From positions 155,627 through 219,626 of the forward strand of contig CAMELR010000001.1 of the NCBI GenBank assembly GCA_945923775.1: a DNA stretch of 64,000 nucleotides. The letters run 5' to 3'. A program made the position numbers and the translations under genes. The DNA is from an uncultured Clostridia bacterium (GTDB taxonomy: Bacteria; Bacillota; Clostridia; Oscillospirales; Ruminococcaceae). Each line of letters begins with the position of its first letter. Position 1 is the stretch's first letter. This document shows, one piece after another, positions 54,919 to 64,000 of the stretch. Below the pieces are notes generated by a model that did not search any database, was not told the DNA's origin, and saw nothing but the letters and a program-made list of their open reading frames with translations.

Positions 54919-56430
54919 TTACCCGCAGTAGACCTCCGGCAGAGCCGCGATAACGTCCGTCGGCAGAATGCTCTCAGCGGGCATTCGGTGCGTCAGGATA
55001 TCCGCAGCCTTCCAGTGGCAGTAGACCCCGGCGCACGCAGCCCTGAACGGCTCTATGCCCTGCGCCGCGAACGCTCCGATTATCCCGGTCAGAACGTCGC
55101 CGCTGCCGCCCTTGGAAAGCCCGCGGCATGCTCCGGAGTTCACGCACAGCCTGCCGTCCGGAGAGGCTATCACGGTGTCCGCGCCCTTCAGAAGCAGGGT
55201 CGCGCCGTATCTCATCGCAAACTGCGAAGCCATGCCGAGCCTGTCTCGCTGAATCTCAGCCACCGGAACTCCGGTCATTCTGCTGAATTCCAGGGGGTGA
55301 GGGGTCAGGATAGTATCGCCTGTCCGCTCCTTCAGTACATCTATATTCGCGGAAATGGAATTTATGCCGTCCGCGTCGATAATTACGGGACAAGTCGCGT
55401 TTCGTATGACGAATTCGGTCAGCCGGCGGGTGTTTTCGCTGTTCCCGAGACCGCAGCCGACAAGCACCGCAGAAGCCGAATCCAGCTTCGGGCGGACAAT
55501 ATTTTCGAGAGTATCTCCGGAAAAATCAGCGAAACCGTCGGAGGTCTCCGGCAGCGGAACGTACACCGCCTCGTGAAGCCCGGCCGCGATTATCCTGACC
55601 GCGCTTACCGGAGCAGCCGCAAAGTACAGACCCACGCCGCTGCGCAGCGCTGCCTGGGCGCACATGAACGCGGCTCCGTTAAAGCTGAGGCTCCCGGCGA
55701 ACCCCATCAGTCTGCCGAACGTACCCTTATGCGTATTTCTGCCGTGCGGCGGGAACGGTCTGCGGAGGGTCTCGTCAGTCAGGAACGCCACGTTGTTTGA
55801 AGCGAAGCAGTCCTCGCCTATTCCGATATCCAGCAGGTGGAGCTCCCCGAGGATATCCGACGCGGGGGCGTTCACCATTCCCTGCTTCACCGCGGCAAGC
55901 ACGAGCGTGTGCGTAGGCCGGAAGCAGCGCGTATCAAGCTCGCCGGTGTCGGAATTAACGCCGCTGGGCACGTCCACGGCAATGCGGTAACTGCATTTGT
56001 TCGCCGCCGCGATGATTTCCGGGACGTTCCCGCGAAGCTCCCCGTGAAATCCCGTGCCGTAGATACAGTCCACCACGCACTCCCTGCCGCTGAACGCCTC
56101 GTCGAGCTGCTCCGGCTCGTACACCGGAGTTCCTGCGGGAAGCCGCCTGAAATTCTCAGCCGCGTCCGCGGTCTTTGGAGCACCGGAAACCAGCAGCACC
56201 GCGGCATTACGGCCGTTCTGCCTCAGCAGCCGGGTTATAACTAAGCCGTCCCCGCCGTTGTTCCCGGCGCCGCACATCACGAGAATGTCGGCGCTCTCCG
56301 GGATAGTCCCGAGGATAAATTCAGCGCAGCGGGTCCCGGCGTTCTCCATCATCTGGTAGTAGGACGTTCCGGATTCATTGCAGCGGCGCTCCGCTTCCTT
56401 CATCTGCTGATTTGAAACAACGTACTGCAT
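54919..56430 (-). CDS. nnr: Bifunctional NAD(P)H-hydrate repair enzyme (epimerase/dehydratase)
   Basis: Repairs hydrated NAD(P)H. The N-terminal epimerase domain (residues 1-215) has CGAGNNGGDGLVITR and VDCIYGTGFHG; the C-terminal ADP-dependent dehydratase (about 225-500) has GRLMGFAGS, DADGINSI, LTPHPLEFSRM and the signature GGSGDVLTGIIGAFAAQG. 503 residues, standard length. ATG follows GGAGG. Confidence 0.96.
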   Translation of the reverse strand: MQYVVSNQQMKEAERRCNESGTSYYQMMENAGTRCAEFILGTIPESADILVMCGAGNNGGDGLVITRLLRQNGRNAAVLLVSGAPKTADAAENFRRLPAGTPVYEPEQLDEAFSGRECVVDCIYGTGFHGELRGNVPEIIAAANKCSYRIAVDVPSGVNSDTGELDTRCFRPTHTLVLAAVKQGMVNAPASDILGELHLLDIGIGEDCFASNNVAFLTDETLRRPFPPHGRNTHKGTFGRLMGFAGSLSFNGAAFMCAQAALRSGVGLYFAAAPVSAVRIIAAGLHEAVYVPLPETSDGFADFSGDTLENIVRPKLDSASAVLVGCGLGNSENTRRLTEFVIRNATCPVIIDADGINSISANIDVLKERTGDTILTPHPLEFSRMTGVPVAEIQRDRLGMASQFAMRYGATLLLKGADTVIASPDGRLCVNSGACRGLSKGGSGDVLTGIIGAFAAQGIEPFRAACAGVYCHWKAADILTHRMPAESILPTDVIAALPEVYCG

Positions 56431-56496
56431 AGTTATACCTCCGTGAAATTTATAGGTCTAGTATATCACATTTTCCGTCGGGAATCAACCCCGGAA

Positions 56497-57106
56497 ACTA
56501 AAAGCCCCGCGGAACACCACGGGGCTTGGATTATTCAATTTTAAGCTATTCAGTTCATCGGAATGTACCGCCTTTAATGATAATGCTTGTTGATCATCAG
56601 GTTTCCATCGGACTATGATCCTTTCGTAGATTTTCCTGCTGTAAATATGTGTTTCACGGCAATCACCTGCTTTACTGGTCTGTAAGATCTGAAGGGGTGA
56701 TCTATGTAAACGCATATAGCGGTAAGATCATCTGCGGAGCCACGAGCCGAACTCTTTCGATATGGCTAGACGCCGTGTTAAGCGAGGACTTGCACCCTCT
56801 GGGTCAGACAGCACCCGGTGCGTTCGTCGCTGGTAAAACTGTTTTCAGCTCCTGTCACGAGCCGCAGATGATGAAAACTGTGAATCGGTACTCTCCACCG
56901 GACTCGCTTCCTTTCTGCTTAAAGCTAAAATGGTGATTTCAAAAATCAGAGGTGCATCGGAACCTTTCCTTTCACGATACTTATTGAATTGAGTTGTTGA
57001 ACTTAATTCATGGGAACTTACCTCTTTCATAAATTAGGATCGGATATTTGGTGAGACGTCAAGCGAAATTTACATCTGAAGTGTTTGTATTGATTTCCTT
57101 TCCTTG
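56497..57106 (-). ncRNA. Candidate large structured non-coding RNA (about 600 nt)
   Basis: No credible gene lies between nnr and tRNA-Lys, but the minus strand has a promoter (57112-57140), then about 600 bases dense in hairpins, then a terminator (stem AAGCCCCG / CGGGGCTT, 56502-56527, followed by T). Helices seen: 56984-57009 (11 bp), 56932-56947 (6 bp), 56591-56620, 56686-56704 and a long-range 10-bp pair TCATCTGCGG with CCGCAGATGA (about 56728 and 56862). Size and position by a tRNA recall ROOL/GOLLD-class RNAs, but I cannot confirm the class. Confidence 0.6.
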
Positions 57107-57111
57107 ATTAT

Positions 57112-57140
57112 ATATTACCACACCCACTGTAAAAAGTCAA
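57112..57140 (-). promoter_or_regulatory. Promoter of the candidate large RNA
   Basis: Minus strand -35 TTGACT (57135-57140), 17-base spacer, -10 TAATAT (57112-57117). Confidence 0.65.
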
Positions 57141-57262
57141 TAGTATTTTTAAAAAAAATGCGTATTTTTTGTGATTTTTAACAAATGCACAACAAACCGT
57201 CACCTGATTTACCAGATTTCAACAAACTTTCGCGTACTGCACCGCTTTTTTTCGCAAAGTCC

Positions 57263-57291
57263 TTGACAAACGGCCTGGTTTCTGGTATAAT
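57263..57291 (+). promoter_or_regulatory. Promoter of tRNA-Lys
   Basis: Perfect TTGACA (57263-57268), 17-base spacer, perfect TATAAT (57286-57291). Confidence 0.92.
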
Positions 57292-57311
57292 ACTATTGTT
57301 GTCAATTCGAC

Positions 57312-57387
57312 GACTCATTAGCTCAGGCGGTAGAGCACCTGACTTTTAATCAGGGTGTCCCGGGTTCGATTCCCGGATGGGTCACCA
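57312..57387 (+). tRNA. tRNA-Lys (anticodon TTT)
   Basis: 76 bases including an encoded CCA. Acceptor GACTCAT / ATGGGTC (one T-G pair), D-arm AGCTCAGGCGGTAGAGC, anticodon loop CTTTTAA (TTT), T-arm CCGGGTTCGATTCCCGG. Confidence 0.98.
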
Positions 57388-57394
57388 GACTTAA

Positions 57395-57538
57395 TTAAAG
57401 CCGAACACTTATTGTGAGTGTTCGGCTTTTTTCTTTACCACCGAGTTCATCAAGAGCAATGCGCTTTTCACCGTCCTTGTAGTTGAACAGCGCAATGATT
57501 TTATCATCACAGCATGCTGTGATTCTTTTCTGTTTCAT
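57395..57538 (-). CDS. Small ORF at the end of the flavodoxin operon
   Basis: A 47-codon frame (MKQKRITACCDDKIIALF start) with a very strong AAAGGAG ribosome site, 26 bases after the flavodoxin gene. Its last codons and TAA run through the terminator hairpin, so it is either a small protein or the remnant of a longer gene cut by rearrangement next to tRNA-Lys. Contains a vicinal cysteine pair. Family unknown. Confidence 0.5.
   Translation of the reverse strand: MKQKRITACCDDKIIALFNYKDGEKRIALDELGGKEKSRTLTISVRL
57398..57432. terminator. Bidirectional terminator between tRNA-Lys and the flavodoxin operon
   Basis: Stem AAGCCGAACACT / AGTGTTCGGCTT (12 bp) with TATTGTG loop; six T on the plus side ends tRNA-Lys. 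The minus-strand side serves the converging operon. Confidence 0.88.
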
Positions 57539-57564
57539 GGTATATCTCCTTTAGTTAATTTATA

Positions 57565-58266
57565 TCAGTAGCCTATCCTGTCCAGCCATTCCCGGACAGT
57601 CTGGGTCTGATCGTTCTGCATATCTCCGCCGCGTATCGGAAGTCCCTCAAGCACGGTGGCATTGGGTTCCTGCTGGGCAATGTAGCGGTATGTTCCGCCG
57701 TCGCGGCTGCCCTCGTGGGTGTTGAACGGAACGATGGTCTTTTCGGAAAGGTCGTACTCGTCAAGGAATGTCTTGATTATCTGCGGGACCTCATACCACC
57801 ATATCGGGTAGCCGATGAATACCGTGTCGTACTGCTCCATGTTCTCGACTGTGCCAGCGATTTCCGGGCGCTCGTCGTTGTCCTGTTCGTTCTTGGTGTA
57901 GTCAAACAGCGCGTCGCCTGTCGGGTAGGGAGTTACCGGCTCTATGCGGAACAGCTCGCCGCCGGTCTGCTCGTGAATTATCTGCGCCAGCTTGTCGGTG
58001 TTTCCCGTTTCCGAGAAGTATGCGATAAGTGTTTTCCCGCCCTCGGAGGTTTCATCGTTCTCCGGCTGGGAAGTTTCTGCCATGTCAATTACGGAATCGT
58101 CTGCGGTAACATCGGATTTATCCTCGGAGAATGTGGAACTCTGCGTTGTTGCAGCCGTTTCAGAGCTTGTTGGAGCGCTTCCGGATGAATTACCGTCCGC
58201 GCTCTGGCAGGCTGTGAAAGTTACCGTAATTGCAATGGGAAGAATGAGCGAAATCAGCTTTTTCAT
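57565..58266 (-). CDS. Flavodoxin-like lipoprotein
   Basis: Exported FMN-binding protein of 233 residues. The signal peptide ends in lipobox FTAC (Cys20), followed by about 60 residues of Ser/Thr/Glu-rich linker. The flavodoxin domain (about 80-233) has the FMN phosphate loop YFSETGNTDKLA and FIGYPIWWYEVPQI. It would be tethered outside the cell membrane. It follows the aldo/keto reductase by 9 bases in an operon with two other redox genes. Confidence 0.92.
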   Translation of the reverse strand: MKKLISLILPIAITVTFTACQSADGNSSGSAPTSSETAATTQSSTFSEDKSDVTADDSVIDMAETSQPENDETSEGGKTLIAYFSETGNTDKLAQIIHEQTGGELFRIEPVTPYPTGDALFDYTKNEQDNDERPEIAGTVENMEQYDTVFIGYPIWWYEVPQIIKTFLDEYDLSEKTIVPFNTHEGSRDGGTYRYIAQQEPNATVLEGLPIRGGDMQNDQTQTVREWLDRIGY

Positions 58267-58275
58267 AGTTTCTCC

Positions 58276-59952
<1,677 letters not shown>

Positions 59953-59956
<4 letters not shown>

Positions 59957-60738
59957 GCGGCGTTAAGATAGCTTCTGATGGCGCTCGTATCGGGCGGAGA
60001 AGCGAACAGTCCATCATGTACATTACCGTTTCCGGCGCAGCTGCGGACGAACTGCATGGATTCCTCAAACTGGCTCTCGTCCATAGAAGCGGACTGCGCA
60101 AACGGATAAATGTCGATTCCGGCGAGGTCGTAGCTTTCAAGGAACGTGCCGATTATCATGGGCGCTGTGTGCCACCAGATGGGATAGCCGATGTAGATGG
60201 TATCGTAATTATCTAGCGCAGGAAGTGTACCCTTTATCGCAGGACGCGCGTTACTGTCACGCTCGGCGAGAGCTACCTCGGTGGTGTCGTTATAGCTGTC
60301 GGGGTATGCGTTCAGCGGAACTATTTCGTAAATATCACTGCCGGTTATCTCTGCGATAGTATTTGCCATTCTCTCGGTATTTCCGGAACGTGTGAAGTAC
60401 ACTACCAGCGACTTTTTATCCGCTGTGGGAGCGTTGGTTTCTGCCGGGAATCTGCTGATAAGTCCGACCGCTCTGCGGAGTATCAGCGCTGCGTCAGAAG
60501 CGTTTACAGCGCCGTTTCCGTCAACATCGGAAACCTCTAATGACTGGGAATCCAGGCTTGCCGAGCCCACCGCGTACCGCAGGAGAAGCGAAGCGTCGGA
60601 CGCATTCACATATCCGTTGCCGTCAGCGTCGCCAAGCGCCCTGTCAGCCGCAAATGCAGACGTGCTGAACACCGCCGCGAACATCATGCAAACCGTGATG
60701 AATGCCGCAAATAATCTTCCGTGAAACTTAGTTTTCAT
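59953..60738 (-). CDS. Secreted flavodoxin with N-terminal type I dockerin
   Basis: A 261-residue secreted protein. Signal peptide residues 1-31 (cleavage after SAFA). Residues about 35-95 are a dockerin: two calcium-binding repeats GDADGNGYVNASDA (36-49) and SDVDGNGAVNASDA (70-83), each followed by LLLR/LILR-type helices. Residues 108-261 are a flavodoxin with YFTRSGNTERMA and YIGYPIWWHTAP. Dockerins dock enzymes on cohesin scaffoldins of cellulosomes or amylosomes; a flavodoxin cargo is unusual. No cohesin gene is seen in the window. Confidence 0.92.
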
Positions 60739-60751
60739 GTTGTTACCTCCG

Positions 60752-61639
60752 TTATTTCTTGTGTGATATTATCCATTCAAGGATACTGCTGTCGTCAAAA
60801 AGCACATTGCCGCCGCCGTGATAATTTCCGTAGATACCGCGCTCGCTGAAATACTCGTTGTCGGGAATCTCAACGGAAAGAACGCCGCTTATCTGCTCGT
60901 CAGTCCAGCCCTGCGCCTTATATGCGGAGTAAAGTCCGTCGTAGGCCGCGCATGCTTTCTGCGAGCCGTAATATTCATCGTTCTCTGCCATGAAGATGTA
61001 GACCGCAACGCCGTTTTCCGCTATGGGAGCGTAACTGCCGTCCCACTGCGAAGCTCCGTGGAGATACGCCGCGTAAAGGTCAGGGCGTATTGAAACCGCC
61101 TGCGACATAGTTTCGCCGCCTGCGGAATATCCTGCCGCGTAAACGCGCGACGGGTCAGCAGCGTAGTTGTCAAGGAAGTATTCCGTAAGCTCAATAGCCT
61201 GCCGTGCGGACTTTTCGTGCCAGTCGGTAAGCTGCGCCGTGACGACTATCATCGGCTCAGAAAGCTTCGTCCATGACGAAAATCCCGACCAGCTCGGGAC
61301 GTCCGACGAGCCCTCACCGAACCACATTCCGTCGTAGCCGGGAAGCACCACCATCATCGGAAGCAGCGTTTTTCCGTCGTATTCCTCCGGGATATAGTAG
61401 CTGTAATGTATCTCGCCGTCTGCGCCGTCAAGTATCTGGTTCCGTGTTATCCCGACTGCGGGGAGTTCTGCGGACGGCTCGGAGGTTTCCGGCTCGGAAG
61501 TTGTTTCCTGCGGCGACGAGGTCGTCGTTTGGGTCGTTGAGGAAGTACCAGCCGCTGACGGAGCGCTCTCCGGCGGAACTGTGGAGCAGGCTGTTGTCAG
61601 CAGGGTCATGAGTATCGCTATTATTTCTTTTAACTGCAT
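60752..61639 (-). CDS. Alpha/beta hydrolase lipoprotein (esterase/PHB-depolymerase type)
   Basis: Exported hydrolase. ATG at 61639 after GGAGGAG opens a lipoprotein signal with lipobox LTTAC; a Ser/Thr/Pro-rich linker of about 50 residues follows. The catalytic domain has GYSAGGETMSQA (nucleophile Ser), a likely Asp in FMAENDEYYG and His near YGNYHGGG. Likely cleaves esters outside the cell. It precedes the dockerin-flavodoxin by 13 bases and probably heads the operon. Confidence 0.88.
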   Translation of the reverse strand: MQLKEIIAILMTLLTTACSTVPPESAPSAAGTSSTTQTTTSSPQETTSEPETSEPSAELPAVGITRNQILDGADGEIHYSYYIPEEYDGKTLLPMMVVLPGYDGMWFGEGSSDVPSWSGFSSWTKLSEPMIVVTAQLTDWHEKSARQAIELTEYFLDNYAADPSRVYAAGYSAGGETMSQAVSIRPDLYAAYLHGASQWDGSYAPIAENGVAVYIFMAENDEYYGSQKACAAYDGLYSAYKAQGWTDEQISGVLSVEIPDNEYFSERGIYGNYHGGGNVLFDDSSILEWIISHKK

Positions 61640-61722
61640 ATTTCTCTCCTCCTGTTTCTTTTGTTGTTTTGATTTTACCACAGTTTCGCTCTCGGCGGAA
61701 GTTTCAGTTTGTTCACGAGATA

Positions 61723-62475
61723 TTACCCAAAGGTTATATCTGAAAAACAAGAAAACCGCCGTGTACACACAGCGGTTCCCTTGCTTTGAGAGGTATTTAT
61801 ATGATAAGGAGAAGCAGTCTTTGCAACGTCAAGCGCACCCTCCTCCTGAGTGTACGGGTGCAGGCGGTAATCCACGATAAACGTCTGAAATCCCAGCTCG
61901 CGCAGCGCCGCCGCAGTCGGGAGCGAATCGGTGTAATTCCCACGGAACTGATACGCACCGCCTGCCATAAGCACAACTGCTCCTTTGAGCTGAACGCCTT
62001 TCCTTACGGGGATTGCCGTGACGTAAGGGCGGAAATCCCACTCGTCAAAATATCCGGTCATATCTTCGGTGAAAATGGTCTTTGCCGGGACGTTGCCCTC
62101 CTCCCAGAGATACAGCGCCTGCACGTTTTCCGGGTCTGCCGCCGTGTTGAGTACCGTCTGATTTCCGGAGGGCGCAGGCAGCTTTCTCATCATGTTATCC
62201 CGGGAATAATCGCTGATTTTTCCGCTGCCGTAGTCATACTCGGACGGGAGGTCATCGGGAGCTGCAACGGTATCCTCGGAAGTGCCTGCACGGAGGTCGT
62301 CGGTGTTTTCAACAGGAGTTGAAGTCTGCGATTCTGCTTTTGTTGTCATTGCGTTTTCAATTGCCGAGATTCCCTGCTCGATACTGTCGCCGACCGAATC
62401 AGACTGACTCTGGCAGGCGGTAAGTGAGGCGCTCAGCAGTGCGGAAATTACCGCTGTCAATGCTTTGTTTCCCAT
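61723..62475 (-). pseudogene. Alpha/beta hydrolase lipoprotein, 3'-truncated
   Basis: Lipoprotein signal (lipobox LTAC) and the first half of an alpha/beta hydrolase up to the FIVDYRLHPYTQEEGALDVAKT strand are present, then the sequence breaks off into unrelated residues that run into the terminator at 61745. The catalytic serine, Asp and His are missing, so it is inactive. ATG at 62475 is chosen by a GGGG site. It overlaps the end of the flavodoxin gene by a few bases or abuts it. Confidence 0.82.
61745..61778 (-). terminator. Intrinsic terminator of the right-end hydrolase/flavodoxin unit
   Basis: Minus strand stem AACCGCTGTGT / ACACGGCGGTT (11 bp, one G-U pair) followed by TTTTCTTGTTTTT. 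It lies inside the broken 3' end of the truncated hydrolase gene. Confidence 0.88.
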
Positions 62476-62477
62476 GT

Positions 62478-63182
62478 TCATATCCCCAGACTGTTCACCC
62501 ATTCGGCTACCTCGTTTTCGGAAGCGGAGGAGCGGAAACGCTGACCGTCCTGCCAGTTACCCGTGCCTGCAAGTTCTGAAAGGATAGTGCCGCTCTGTCC
62601 CATTCCGGAGGAAGCGGAGGTCGCAAAGGGAATAACGGTCTTGCCGGTAAAATCATTCACCTTTACAAAGCCATTGACAGGCCACGCCGCAATACCCCAC
62701 CAGATGGGATAGCCGATGAATACGGTGTCGTAATCTTCCCAGCCATTGACCTCTGTTGTGGTGAGGGAAACGTCACGGAGCTCCTCGTTATCATGTTCGT
62801 GGCTTACGCGGCTGTCTGGGTCGTTGTAGTTGAGGTCTGCGCTGGTGTACGGCTCGGCGGGAGTTATCTCAAATAAATCTGCGTCCGCAGCCTGCGCGAT
62901 GTACTGCGCTACCTGCTCGGTGTGTCCCGAACCGGAATAGTAGACTACCAGCACCTTTCCGGTCTGGGAATCTGTATCGTCTGCGGTGTCGGCGGTGGGA
63001 GCCGCTGTGCTTTCAGTTGGAGCTTCCGCAGTTTCGGGAAAGTCCGTCGGCGCCGTCGTTGACGATGTGCCTGATGTTGTACCGGAAGCAGCAGATGTAC
63101 CGCTGGAAGATGTGTTACCGCTACAAGCAGTAAGTCCGAGTGCGAGTGCAAGGCTCATAATAATTGTAGTCAGTTTTTTCAT
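62478..63182 (-). CDS. Flavodoxin-like lipoprotein (second)
   Basis: Exported FMN-binding protein of about 234 residues. ATG at 63182 after GAAAGGA opens a lipoprotein signal with lipobox LTAC; a Ser/Thr/Ala/Pro-rich linker of about 60 residues precedes the flavodoxin domain with VVYYSGSGHTEQVA and FIGYPIWWGIAAW. Distinct from the copy at 57565, so not a recent duplicate. Lies between two broken hydrolase genes. Confidence 0.92.
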   Translation of the reverse strand: MKKLTTIIMSLALALGLTACSGNTSSSGTSAASGTTSGTSSTTAPTDFPETAEAPTESTAAPTADTADDTDSQTGKVLVVYYSGSGHTEQVAQYIAQAADADLFEITPAEPYTSADLNYNDPDSRVSHEHDNEELRDVSLTTTEVNGWEDYDTVFIGYPIWWGIAAWPVNGFVKVNDFTGKTVIPFATSASSGMGQSGTILSELAGTGNWQDGQRFRSSASENEVAEWVNSLGI

Positions 63183-63187
63183 GTTTG

Positions 63188-63976
63188 TCAATTCCTTTCT
63201 GTATTATTCTGCCGTTCCCAGAACGAAACGGCCTGATTCATCCAGCCTTCGGCGACTGTGCCCGTGCCGATACCGAATCCGTGGCGCAATCCCGGGTAGG
63301 AATGGAATTCGGTGTCTATTCCGAGAGCGCTGAGCGCTTCAAGTCTGTGCTGCATTATGCGCCAGTTGGCTATTCCGTCGCTTTCGCCTACGCAGGCAAA
63401 GGTCGGCGGGTCGGATTCGCTGTACTCGCTGTGACCCGTGTACTGCATTATCACGGCGGAGGGCTGAGGGAGTTCATCTCCGCCGAAAGCGGCAGTCCCG
63501 TAAGAGCCTACCCACGCCGCCATTCGCGCGCCCGCTGAACCTCACCACAGGGAATAGCCGTCAGTATCGACATGCAATTCGTCAGCATGCTCGAAAATAA
63601 AGCTTATCGCACGGGACAGGTCTTCGCAGGCGGTCTGCGCTCCGGGGCGGTAAATCAGCGCAAATGCGTTGTAGCCGAGTTTGGAAAGCTCCAGCGCATG
63701 GGGAAAGCTGTCCTGCATTGCCCCGACATACGCGAAGCCGCCTCCGGCATTGCACACGGCGAATTTCGCGTTTGGAGTTCCCCTGAAGAAGAACAGCCCG
63801 GTGTCACGTTTTTCGGGGTCTAACTGCTTTTCTTCCTCAGTATAGATGTCGTAGAATATAGTTTCTCCAGCCTGCGCGTGATCTCTGAAATAATTCGCTA
63901 TCTCCACGGTCTTGTCCGGGTCGATGTTGTTGTACCACACAAGACTTAAGGCAACACCGCACAAATCCCACAAATT
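63188..63976 (-). pseudogene. Alpha/beta hydrolase split by an in-frame TGA, 5' end replaced
   Basis: Two halves in one frame separated by a single TGA (63539-63541): the upstream half ends DTDGYSLW and the downstream half resumes with GSAGARMAAW. Together they give the expected nucleophile elbow W-G-G-S-A-G with Gly replaced by stop. The C-terminal half carries ESDGIANW and the catalytic His in LRHGFGIG. The N-terminus beyond about 63950 is unlike a signal peptide, so the 5' end also looks replaced near the window edge. Confidence 0.8.
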
Positions 63977-64000
63977 AGGAATTAAGCACGATTAGTAAAC

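Noticed and set aside
56485..57030. Minus-strand frames of 76 and 61 codons in the interval upstream of nnr
   Set aside because: One reads through the terminator hairpin, neither has a good ribosome site or family features, and dense hairpins fit RNA better.
61640..61720. MerR-type operator ahead of the esterase-flavodoxin operon
   Set aside because: An imperfect dyad (ACTTCCGC / GCGAAACT) lies before a TAAAAT -10, but only 6 of 8 positions pair and the -35 is unclear.
63539..63541. TGA read as glycine or selenocysteine
   Set aside because: TGA ends many genes here (for example the ATGA overlaps at nrnA/truB and trmD/era) and prfB is intact; no SECIS-like hairpin was recognised after the codon.
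63950..64000. Insertion-sequence end at the right edge
   Set aside because: The hydrolase 5' end looks replaced, but no terminal inverted repeat or transposase can be seen in the bases available.

Overview
The window looks like a chromosomal segment of a low-GC-lineage but moderately GC-rich (my visual estimate, mid-50s percent) gut or rumen Clostridia, most like Ruminococcus/Oscillospiraceae. Supporting signs are the gene order, the consensus sigma-A promoters, a T-box, a dockerin domain, an anaerobic ribonucleotide reductase and the absence of aerobic genes. Most of it is housekeeping. Only the right end (about 56.4-64 kb) and a few small insertions look accessory.

Layout. 1-7.2 kb, minus strand: a partial ECF transporter ATPase, an RlmI-type methyltransferase, glmM, and a recombination operon (small radical SAM protein, ruvC, ruvA, TPR protein, ruvB). 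7.3-9.0 kb: a ferredoxin-like protein and two small conserved proteins. 9.1-14.1 kb: a four-gene Gld-like ABC exporter operon. 14.3-24.6 kb: gltX, then the long translation operon rimP-nusA-ylxR-ylxQ-infB-rbfA-nrnA-truB-ribF behind one promoter. 24.7-27.5 kb, plus strand: an AT-rich orphan gene and T-box-controlled proS. 27.4-34.7 kb: a multi-hairpin repeat, an EAL phosphodiesterase, and the operon GNAT-hisS-rimM-trmD-era-recO, in which trmD carries a fused C-terminal ASCH domain. 34.7-45.4 kb, minus: YfhO membrane protein, glycosyltransferase, YjbQ, DUF4097 protein, formate/nitrite channel, rlmD, prfB, tRNA-Leu, rlmN and a TIGR01212 radical SAM protein. 45.4-54.3 kb, plus: nrdDG with candidate NrdR boxes, an oligopeptide-binding lipoprotein, a B12-type radical SAM pair, small membrane proteins and a sugar acetyltransferase. 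54.3-56.4 kb, minus: a lipoprotein and NAD(P)HX repair.

The right end is the most unusual part. About 600 bp upstream of tRNA-Lys lacks a credible gene but has its own promoter, many hairpins and a terminator on the minus strand, so it is probably a large structured non-coding RNA. It is followed by a minus-strand cluster of three exported flavodoxins (two lipoproteins and one secreted protein with an N-terminal dockerin), a DUF4405 cytochrome b561-like membrane protein, an aldo/keto reductase and several alpha/beta hydrolases, two of them broken. Together these suggest an extracytoplasmic flavin-based redox module. That functional reading is inference.

Start codons were moved from the longest open frame where a Shine-Dalgarno sequence decides them. 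ylxQ appears to start at ATA, and infB, recO and yjbQ at TTG.
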